Shown here: one piece after another, positions 1-5,517 of the stretch
Position numbering within the stretch: the stretch's first letter is position 1
Layout of the letters: each line of letters opens with the position of its first letter
DNA from: Betaproteobacteria bacterium
GTDB taxonomy: Bacteria; Pseudomonadota; Gammaproteobacteria; Burkholderiales; SG8-39
Length of the DNA: 13,220 nt
NCBI GenBank assembly: GCA_012274205.1
Contig: JAAOZY010000127.1
Coordinates: forward strand, 1 to 13,220
Direction of reading: 5' to 3'
Program-made: the position numbers and the translations under genes
The notes under the pieces: generated by a model
What the model was told of the DNA's origin: nothing
Databases searched by the model: none
Seen by the model: the letters and a program-made list of their open reading frames with translations, nothing else

Positions 1-297
1 CACATTGAGCACCCGGACCTGATCGCGCTAAGTCCGTTTGAACTGAGCTGGATGTGCTGCATCGAACCGACCAATCTCGCGGAAGAGCTCCGTTCACTGA
101 AAATCGGCGCAGATACCATCAACTGGTACCGCGAGGAAATCGACAAATACGGCGAACTCGCCAAAGGGATCGACCAGGAAGGCACCCGCAGCGCTTCCGC
201 GGGCAACGGCGGCGACAAGGCCAAAGAACAAAAAGCGGAAGAGAGGCTTGTGGAAGCGTTCGCTGCCACCTTCCTTCGCCGGCAGCTGACAACTTGA
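1..297 (+). CDS. C-terminal fragment of an unrecognised protein (5'-truncated by window)
   Basis: An open frame runs from the first base to a TGA at 295-297, giving 98 residues of a protein whose start lies outside the window. It is read in frame 1. An internal ATG at 52 exists, but the frame is open upstream and the residues there look protein-like, so a start at 52 is unlikely. The visible part contains the pair Cys-Cys after SWM, a segment ending in WYREEIDKYGELAKGI that looks like an amphipathic helix, and a low-complexity charged tail rich in Lys, Glu, Gly and Ala. No heme motif, membrane segment or iron-sulfur motif is visible. The stop lies 44 bp before the pentaheme cytochrome, so it probably belongs to the same operon and could be a catalytic or partner subunit. 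I do not recognise the family. Confidence 0.7.
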   Translation, partial: HIEHPDLIALSPFELSWMCCIEPTNLAEELRSLKIGADTINWYREEIDKYGELAKGIDQEGTRSASAGNGGDKAKEQKAEERLVEAFAATFLRRQLTT

Positions 298-341
298 GCT
301 AGCTGCAGAGCTCTTAGCCATGTAACCGGAAGGGGATAGTT

Positions 342-800
342 ATGCTCAAGCACATCGCAGCGGTAGCCGCCATGCTGGCGCTCCTTGCCGCCAGTTTGCC
401 CTCGAAATCCGACACCGTTGCGATCCCGGCGGAAAGAAGTTTCCCCTCCACGGTAGGCGCGGTTCTATTCCGTCACCAGATGCACACAAAGGATCTCTCG
501 ATCAAATGTGTCAAGTGCCACCATTCCATCGATGCAAAAGAACTCGTCACTCCTCATCCGGCTTACACTAAATCCTCCTCCATCCAATGTGAAATGTGTC
601 ACGGGGTGCCGGGAGCGACAAGGCAGAACGCATACACCTGTTCGGGTTGCCATGAAAAGAATCCAACGAATATCGCTGATGAAACGCTTAGCGCGAAAGT
701 GGTGATTCACAAGCAGTGCTGGACCTGTCACCCCGTGGGCACCGGCAAAGAAGCAAGCGTGGCGTGCGAGAAGTGCCACTCGGGAAAGAAGACGTTTTGA
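342..800 (+). CDS. periplasmic pentaheme cytochrome c (cytochrome c3-like)
   Basis: This 152-residue protein should be an exported electron carrier in the periplasm. Residues 1 to about 22 form a signal peptide (Lys3, then an Ala/Leu-rich core). Five CXXCH heme-c attachment sites are visible, at Cys56, Cys83, Cys100, Cys126 and Cys142. Extra histidines upstream of and between them (for example His45, His48, His61, His72 and His123) can serve as distal ligands for bis-His hemes, as in class III cytochromes. The start ATG at 342 is preceded by a good ribosome site (GGAAGGGG). The next gene, 44 bp downstream, encodes an iron-sulfur protein and then an NrfD-type membrane protein. That order (small multiheme c, FeS, NrfD) is the one in DsrJOP, Hmc/Tmc and Geobacter CbcSTU modules. 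The likely role is exchanging electrons between the FeS/NrfD unit and periplasmic partners. The physiological partner and the direction of electron flow cannot be read from the sequence. Confidence 0.93.
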   Translation: MLKHIAAVAAMLALLAASLPSKSDTVAIPAERSFPSTVGAVLFRHQMHTKDLSIKCVKCHHSIDAKELVTPHPAYTKSSSIQCEMCHGVPGATRQNAYTCSGCHEKNPTNIADETLSAKVVIHKQCWTCHPVGTGKEASVACEKCHSGKKTF

Positions 801-844
801 GTAGTGTCATTCGCTCGAACAACCGCCTCTAAATAGGAATTATC

Positions 845-1729
845 GTGGATAGACGACAGTTCTTGATCGCCTCGGCTACCGTAGGTACTGGAGGCATACC
901 CAACGTAAATATCAAGGCCGACGATGCAAGAGAGCCAAAAGAGTTCGTCGGGGTGCTGGTCGATACGACCAGATGTAACGGTTGCAGAGCCTGCGAGGTA
1001 GCGTGTTCAGAAACGCATCAGAATTTTGTTCCGGATCCAAAAAGCGATAACGCGCTTGCGCAAATCAGGGATACGAGCGAAAAGCAGTTCACGGTGGTGA
1101 ATAGCTTCAATACGGCGAAAGGCGAAATATTCGTCAAAAAGCAATGCCTGCATTGCTGGCAGCCCGCTTGTGCCGCGGCGTGTCTGGTGAACGCAATGCT
1201 CAAGACCAAAGAAGGGCCGGTAACCTGGGACGGTGACAAGTGCATGGGATGCAGATTTTGCATGATTTCCTGTCCCTTCGATATTCCAAAATTCGAGTAT
1301 TCGGGATGGAATCCGAGAATCATGAAGTGCGACATGTGCTACGACAGACTCCAGGAAGGCAAGAAGCCCGCCTGCGTGGAGTCCTGTCCCGAGGATGCCC
1401 TGATGTTTGGCCAGAAAAGAGAGTTGATGGAAATCGCACGCCATCGTGTCTATAGCCATCCGGACAAATACGTGCATCACATCTACGGGGAAAACGAAGC
1501 CGGGGGTACCGGCTGGCTATACCTGTCGGCGGTGCCGTTCGATCAAATCGGCTTTCGGACCGATCTCGGCACAACCCCATATCCAGAATATACGAGAGAG
1601 TTCCTCATTTCCATTCCGCTCATTGAATTCGGTGTTCCGGCGTTCCTGCTGGCGTTGAACGTGCTAACCGACCGAAAAGACAAATTGCACAAAGATGACG
1701 ACTGGACCGAAAAGGGGGCGGACCAATGA
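845..1729 (+). CDS. Tat-exported four-[4Fe-4S] ferredoxin-like subunit, HybA/DsrO type
   Basis: This is a 294-residue electron-transfer subunit predicted to sit on the periplasmic face. The start is GTG at 845 with AGGA six bases upstream. The N-terminus DRRQFL followed by a short hydrophobic stretch is a twin-arginine signal. Sixteen cysteines form four cluster-binding sets: 44/47/50/54, 101/104/109/113, 133/136/139/143 and 162/165/177/181, as in the DmsB/HybA/PsrB superfamily. Residues about 252-274 are hydrophobic and followed by a charged tail, matching the C-terminal membrane anchor of HybA. The stop codon overlaps the ATG of the NrfD-type gene (ATGA), a sign of translational coupling and of a stable complex. 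Within the family such subunits wire electrons between a membrane quinone site and a periplasmic catalytic or cytochrome subunit. Here the cytochrome partner is probably the pentaheme protein upstream. Nothing indicates a missing ligand. Confidence 0.93.
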   Translation: MDRRQFLIASATVGTGGIPNVNIKADDAREPKEFVGVLVDTTRCNGCRACEVACSETHQNFVPDPKSDNALAQIRDTSEKQFTVVNSFNTAKGEIFVKKQCLHCWQPACAAACLVNAMLKTKEGPVTWDGDKCMGCRFCMISCPFDIPKFEYSGWNPRIMKCDMCYDRLQEGKKPACVESCPEDALMFGQKRELMEIARHRVYSHPDKYVHHIYGENEAGGTGWLYLSAVPFDQIGFRTDLGTTPYPEYTREFLISIPLIEFGVPAFLLALNVLTDRKDKLHKDDDWTEKGADQ

Positions 1730-2922
1730 ATACCGCAGCAATTCCCGCCAGCGAATTCCTTAGATTCGCGAAATTCCTTATCGAGGAACTAAAACCGCGG
1801 GGTAAATGGCTAACGCCGTTCAATATCATATCGATTCCGGTCATACTCGCGGGCCTGGTAATTCTGTACTTTCGTTTTACCCTTGGCCTCGGAGCGGTAA
1901 CCAATCTCTCCCAGCAATACCCGTTTGGATTCTGGATCGGCTTCGACGTGATGACCGGTGTCGCCCTCGCGGGGGGGGCGTATGTCCTTTGCTTTGTCGT
2001 TTACGTTCTGAGGATTGAAAAGTATCACTCGGTTCTGAAGGTAACGATTTTGAACGGTTTGCTCGCCTATGTCTTTTATTCCGGCGCCTTGGTGCTGGAT
2101 TTGGGACGGCCTTGGCACATCATAAATCCGATAATTGGAAACTCGTTTGGCTATAACTCCGTCCTGTTTCTCGTTGCCTGGCACTTCCTGCTCTATACGG
2201 GCGCCTTGTTTCTGGAATTTTCGCCAACTATCGCCGAATGGGCGCACTGGGAGAGGCTGCGGAAATTGCTTACCAGTTTGACGCTGGGGACGGTGATAGT
2301 GGGTATTACGCTTTCGATGCTGCATCAATCCGGCATCGGCGGGATGTTTCTGATGGCCAAACCCAAGATTCACCCGCTCTGGTACTCGGAGTACATTCCA
2401 CTGCTGTATTTTGTCTCAAGCATTTTTGGCGGATTGGCGATGGTGATATTCGAGGGAACGATCAGTTTCAAGGTATTCAGCAATCTGATCGGAGAGAAGA
2501 TGCACCATTCCCACGACGATATTGTGCTGGGCTTGGCCAAAGGCGCTGCGATCACAATGTTTGTCTATTACTTCTTCCTTGCGTTCATATTCATGCATGG
2601 AGAGAAATGGAAGCTGATCAATGGCCCGTGGGGTTATTGGTACCTCGTCGAAGTCATCGGCTTTGTGTTGATACCCTGCTTCATGTTCGCCTATGGAGTG
2701 AGAAACAAGAAATTCGGGGTCATCCGGGTGGCTGCGATCATGACCGTGCTGGGCGTCATTCTCAACAGGCAAAATATCTGTCTGATCGCGTATAACTGGT
2801 ACGTGCCGAACAAATACTATCCGTCCTGGCAGGAAATCGTTGTGACGCTAATGGTGGTTTTCGTGGAAGTGTGGGTCTTCAGATGGGTGGTTACGCGGAT
2901 GTCGGTGTTCAGCAAGGAATAG
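1726..2922 (+). CDS. NrfD/HybB-family integral membrane quinone-interacting subunit
   Basis: The protein has 398 residues, close to the usual length of HybB. About ten hydrophobic helices can be drawn: roughly 31-49, 68-94, 105-125, 144-164, 183-200, 222-243, 270-290, 305-325, 332-347 and 370-390. Stretches typical of the HybB/DsrP branch are visible: HQSGIGGMF at 200-208, HPLWYSEYIPLLYF at 216-229, a Glu in the MVIFE motif near 243, and NRQN at 347-350. Family members bind menaquinone or ubiquinone near the periplasmic side and pass electrons to or from the FeS partner; they carry no cofactor of their own. The ATG overlaps the stop of the FeS gene, and a small membrane protein follows 14 bp later, so all are one transcription unit. 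Distinguishing HybB from DsrP, CbcU or HmcC would need a tree. Confidence 0.92.
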   Translation: MNTAAIPASEFLRFAKFLIEELKPRGKWLTPFNIISIPVILAGLVILYFRFTLGLGAVTNLSQQYPFGFWIGFDVMTGVALAGGAYVLCFVVYVLRIEKYHSVLKVTILNGLLAYVFYSGALVLDLGRPWHIINPIIGNSFGYNSVLFLVAWHFLLYTGALFLEFSPTIAEWAHWERLRKLLTSLTLGTVIVGITLSMLHQSGIGGMFLMAKPKIHPLWYSEYIPLLYFVSSIFGGLAMVIFEGTISFKVFSNLIGEKMHHSHDDIVLGLAKGAAITMFVYYFFLAFIFMHGEKWKLINGPWGYWYLVEVIGFVLIPCFMFAYGVRNKKFGVIRVAAIMTVLGVILNRQNICLIAYNWYVPNKYYPSWQEIVVTLMVVFVEVWVFRWVVTRMSVFSKE

Positions 2923-2936
2923 AGCAAGGAGTCACC

Positions 2937-3104
2937 GTGGAATACTACAGTTATGTGAACATATTCGAAACGAAGGGTTTGGCATACCTTCTGTTGCTCT
3001 CCTTTCTGGTTCTGGGCGTGCTTTTGATAAGGTATCTGTCAGGTCCGGAAAAGAATGATGCAAATTCCAACGGGCGCAAGCCGGGGCATGGGGCTTCCGA
3101 CTGA
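2937..3104 (+). CDS. 55-residue single-helix membrane protein of the NrfD module
   Basis: A GTG start at 2937 is chosen because AAGGA ends six bases before it and the gene follows the NrfD stop by 14 bp; the in-frame upstream ATG at 2871 lies inside the NrfD gene. The product begins MEYYSYVNIFETKG, has one hydrophobic helix at about residues 15-34, and ends in a charged, Asn/Gly/Lys-rich tail after LSGPEK. The layout (short periplasmic N-terminus, one helix, polar cytoplasmic tail) resembles accessory subunits such as HmcD or CcoQ, but I cannot assign it to a family. Its position suggests a structural or assembly subunit of the cytochrome/FeS/NrfD complex. No cysteine or heme motif is present. 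Confidence 0.75.
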   Translation: MEYYSYVNIFETKGLAYLLLLSFLVLGVLLIRYLSGPEKNDANSNGRKPGHGASD

Positions 3105-3181
3105 CCGACAGGATGCGCGCAGCTTGGGCCTGATCGCGCCGGCGTTCCGGTTCCGCGCAGGCGCTGCCGGAGCAAACGCGA

Positions 3182-3198
3182 CTGCCAACGCCTGGCAG
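3182..3198. other. short perfect hairpin between the NrfD module and the kinase gene
   Basis: CTGCCA and TGGCAG form a perfect 6-bp stem around a 5-base loop. No T-run follows on the plus strand, so it is not a convincing intrinsic terminator. It lies in the 177-bp gap before the sensor kinase, where I could not find a clear sigma-70 promoter. The kinase may be co-transcribed with the upstream operon or have a promoter I cannot see. Confidence 0.3.
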
Positions 3199-3281
3199 AC
3201 ATGCCCTGCGCGAACCCGCGTTTGATCCAGTGAATTGCCGCCCGCGGATCTAGGCAAAACCCCACTATCCGGAACCCTGTA

Positions 3282-5150
3282 ATGCATTTCACCGATACGC
3301 GCATAGGACGGAAACTGATAGTCGCAATCGGCATGCTGACCATCGTCATTGTCGGCGTGTTTTCCTATTTCAGCATTAGCGCGCAAAGCGACGCGCTGCT
3401 GTCCCAGGCGGGAATACATGCGAACAAGCTGAGTGACGCAATAAAGAACAGCACGCTTACAAGCATGCTGGAAAACAAGAAAGAAGAGATACGCGCCATC
3501 ATCAATACGGTTTCGCATGAACCGAGCATTACGGAGATCCGCATCCTCAATAAGGAAGGGGTGGTGACGTTCTCTTCTCGCAATGAGTTGATCGGGCAGG
3601 TAATCGATAAGCGCGCTGAAAGCTGCTATGCATGCCACACCGAAAATGCGCCGCTGCAGAGATTGCCAAGTGACGAGAGGATGCGCATCTACCGGATCAA
3701 TCCGGAATCTCCGCGCATCCTTGCGGTAATAAACCCGATTTACAACCAGCCCTCCTGCTATCAGGCGGCCTGCCATGCACACGCCAAGGACCAGACGGTG
3801 CTGGGTGTGCTGGACATCAAAATGGACCTGGAAGACGTAGACCGGCAGATCGAGGAAAGCAAATTCAGATTGATCGTATTCGCGGTCATTGCCACGCTCG
3901 TCATGAGCGCCTTTATCGCCTATTTCGTAAGGAAATGGATCGGCAAGCCCGTCAGCGAATTGGTAAAAGCAACCAATCAGGTCAGCGAGGGCAATCTGAA
4001 TTACACCATCGAAAATCCCGGGAAGGACGAACTCGGCATCCTTGCCAGGTCATTCAACAAAATGACCAAAAGCCTCGCAGAAGCAAAGCTGCAGCTGTTC
4101 CAGGCCGACAAAATGGCCTCGTTGGGGCGGCTTGCGGCCGGCGTGGCGCATGAGATAAACAACCCGCTGACGGGTGTATTGACCTACAGCAGTTTTCTTC
4201 TCAAGCGAACGAAGGACAATCCGGAGCTGCAGGAAAACCTGGAGGTCATAGTCAGGGAAACAATACGGAGCAGGGAAATCGTCAAGGGCCTGCTCGATTT
4301 TTCCCGGCAGTCCATTCCAAAAAAGCACAATGCCGACATCAACAAGATACTGAAGAGCGCAATAGAAGTAGTCGCCAGCCAACTGCTGCTGAAGCGGATC
4401 GAACTGGATGCGCGCTTTGATGCATCCTTGCCGGAAGCAAAGGTCGACGCCAATCAAATTCAGCAGGTGATCATAAATCTGCTGGTCAACGCCGCCGACG
4501 CGATCGGCGACAATGGCGGCAGGATTACCGTCGTGCCTTCGCTGATTTCGCTTTCACCGCAGGGGTTGGCACTGGTAAAAGCGGCGGTGTGCCCCAAAGG
4601 GCACGATCTGATGGACAGTGAATTGAAGATCTACGGCCTGCCGTCGATAAGGGTCAAAGTGGTCTCCAATGGCAACCACGGCGTGATGAACCTGGATCCG
4701 GTCTATGGGAGACACCGGCATGAGTACGGAATTCATGTGGAGAAGGGCAAGGACCTGCGGATCTCATGTCCGCAATGCAATATCTCGCTGATCGAGGAGG
4801 GCATGAACTGTCCCAAGTGCGGATCTTCAGTATGCAATTTTGAAGTGCTGTCGCACGGAATGTTCGAAGGATGCACCAATCCGGAATGCTCCTGGCAGCG
4901 ATGGCGGGCGATGGATGAAGCGGGCAGCAGGGATTACCTGGAAGTGAAGGTAACGGATACCGGGCAGGGGATTGCCAAGGAGGACTTGTCCAGAATATTC
5001 GAGCCGTTTTTCACCACGAAAGGCCAGCACGGAAACGGGCTTGGGCTTGCGGTGACATGGGGAATCATCGACAGCCATGACGGAACGATCAGCGTAGACA
5101 GCGAACTTGGAAAGGGAACGACGTTCACCGTTCACCTGCCTTTACAATAG
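3282..5150 (+). CDS. heme-c sensor histidine kinase with cysteine-rich insertion in the ATPase domain
   Basis: This 622-residue membrane kinase has helix 1 at about 12-34, a periplasmic sensor domain, helix 2 at about 195-217, HAMP at about 217-269, a HisKA domain with phospho-acceptor His290 in AAGVAHEINNPLTG, and a HATPase domain. The sensor domain holds a CXXCH motif (Cys115, Cys118, His119) and a CX4CH motif (Cys159, Cys164, His165), so it probably binds one or two covalent hemes and reads redox state or a gas. The ATPase N-box (Asn399, Asn403) is separated from the G1 box (Asp559-Thr-Gly-Gln-Gly) by far more than usual. The insertion, about 421-553, carries cysteines 437, 496, 499, 510, 513, 518, 531 and 536, with CPQC, CPKC and CTNPEC spacing like zinc ribbons. 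The G2 box GNGLGLA is at 584-590. All catalytic motifs are intact. Flanking respiratory genes suggest that it monitors electron flow, and the receivers at 7692-8959 are candidate partners (inference). Confidence 0.93.
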   Translation: MHFTDTRIGRKLIVAIGMLTIVIVGVFSYFSISAQSDALLSQAGIHANKLSDAIKNSTLTSMLENKKEEIRAIINTVSHEPSITEIRILNKEGVVTFSSRNELIGQVIDKRAESCYACHTENAPLQRLPSDERMRIYRINPESPRILAVINPIYNQPSCYQAACHAHAKDQTVLGVLDIKMDLEDVDRQIEESKFRLIVFAVIATLVMSAFIAYFVRKWIGKPVSELVKATNQVSEGNLNYTIENPGKDELGILARSFNKMTKSLAEAKLQLFQADKMASLGRLAAGVAHEINNPLTGVLTYSSFLLKRTKDNPELQENLEVIVRETIRSREIVKGLLDFSRQSIPKKHNADINKILKSAIEVVASQLLLKRIELDARFDASLPEAKVDANQIQQVIINLLVNAADAIGDNGGRITVVPSLISLSPQGLALVKAAVCPKGHDLMDSELKIYGLPSIRVKVVSNGNHGVMNLDPVYGRHRHEYGIHVEKGKDLRISCPQCNISLIEEGMNCPKCGSSVCNFEVLSHGMFEGCTNPECSWQRWRAMDEAGSRDYLEVKVTDTGQGIAKEDLSRIFEPFFTTKGQHGNGLGLAVTWGIIDSHDGTISVDSELGKGTTFTVHLPLQ

Positions 5151-5185
5151 CGGCCATCGCCGGTCGAGCAAGAGGAGGAAGTCAA

Positions 5186-5226
5186 CCCGGGTGCGGCAGC
5201 TGCGCGCCCGACAGGCGTGACCCGGG
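5186..5226. repeat. GC-rich inverted repeat after the kinase gene
   Basis: CCCGGGT at 5186-5192 and ACCCGGG at 5220-5226 are perfectly complementary. The interior can form a second short stem, CGCC/GGCG. It lies 35 bp after the kinase stop codon. There is no T-run after it, so it could be an RNA-stabilising hairpin or a rho-associated end rather than a classic intrinsic terminator. Confidence 0.4.
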
Positions 5227-5232
5227 GGCGGG

Positions 5233-5249
5233 GATCATGGTGCATGATC
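5233..5249. promoter_or_regulatory. palindrome overlapping the FNR-type box
   Basis: GATCAT and ATGATC form a perfect 6-bp inverted repeat around GGTGC. The right arm is shared with the FNR-like site that follows. It could be a second operator that competes with or supports the FNR-type regulator, or chance. Confidence 0.3.
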
Positions 5250-5257
5250 CAGATCAA
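5244..5257 (+). promoter_or_regulatory. FNR/ANR-type binding site upstream of the nine-heme cytochrome operon
   Basis: The bases ATGATCCAGATCAA match the FNR consensus TTGAT-N4-ATCAA at nine of ten informative positions. The site is centred at 5250.5. With the -10 element at 5278-5283, transcription would start near 5290-5292, which places the site at about -39.5 to -41.5, the class II activator position. It would give anaerobic activation of the cytochrome c/cytochrome b operon. The match is visible in the sequence; the regulation is inferred. Confidence 0.5.
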
Positions 5258-5277
5258 ATTCCCTATACCGCATCTGC

Positions 5278-5283
5278 TATAAA
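5278..5283 (+). promoter_or_regulatory. candidate -10 element (TATAAA) for the cytochrome operon
   Basis: TATAAA matches the sigma-70 -10 consensus at five of six positions. No good -35 hexamer lies 16-18 bp upstream, which is the expected picture for a class II activated promoter where an FNR-type protein replaces the -35 contact. The distance to the next confident start codon at 5518 is about 228 bp. Confidence 0.4.
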
Positions 5284-5345
5284 GTGTGTTTTGGGTCGAA
5301 TGGGCAAACGCGCATTGTCTTTGCCTGGCGCAGAGGCCGATCGCC

Positions 5346-5477
5346 ATGCAATCGTCTGATGAGGTCAGCGTTCTAAATGAAATTTCCGATGCACTGGAGC
5401 GCGGCGCTCGCGCCCCCAGGAGCGTCAGTGCGGAGTTGCGGTCTTCGACGCCAGGCTTATATCGGTTTGCCCAATGA
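5346..5477 (+). CDS. possible 43-residue leader ORF
   Basis: An ATG at 5346, with AGAGG about nine bases upstream, opens a frame to a TGA at 5475-5477. It encodes 43 residues beginning MQSSDEVSVLNEISDAL. The first half could form an amphipathic helix, and there is no membrane segment or metal motif. Codon third positions are not strongly biased, which argues against a real gene. It lies in the long leader of the cytochrome operon, so it could be a leader peptide, a small protein, or nothing. Confidence 0.2.
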   Translation: MQSSDEVSVLNEISDALERGARAPRSVSAELRSSTPGLYRFAQ

Positions 5478-5517
5478 TCGATAGGACGCATCCGCGTCAT
5501 ACGTAGGGACGGGAATC

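Larger units (their letters stand above)
5151..5517 (+). other. 367-bp leader region of the nine-heme cytochrome operon
   Basis: This gap holds a GC-rich inverted repeat just after the kinase stop (5186-5226), a palindrome overlapping an FNR-type box (5233-5257), a plausible -10 element (5278-5283) and then about 228 bp of untranslated leader before the cytochrome ATG. The leader contains one weak small reading frame (5346-5477) and a 6-bp hairpin, GAGCGC/GCGCTC, at 5397-5409. I see no riboswitch I can name and no clear kinase terminator with a T-run. Confidence 0.6.

Noticed and set aside
1810..2373. 187-codon minus frame opposite the NrfD gene
   Set aside because: Shadow frame; the plus strand encodes ten clear membrane helices in family order.
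3182..3198. Intrinsic terminator after the NrfD module
   Set aside because: The hairpin is perfect but no T-run follows, so I list it only as a hairpin.
3230..3243. FNR-like site upstream of the kinase (TTGATCCAGTGAAT)
   Set aside because: Only the left half-site matches (six of ten positions) and there is no clear -10 element at the right distance.
3039..3782. 247-codon minus frame over the start of the kinase gene
   Set aside because: It overlaps the kinase membrane helix and heme motifs on the plus strand and the small membrane protein tail; no start signal or domain.
5132..5500. 122-codon minus frame in the cytochrome leader region
   Set aside because: No ribosome site and no domain; it overlaps the end of the kinase gene and the probable promoter.
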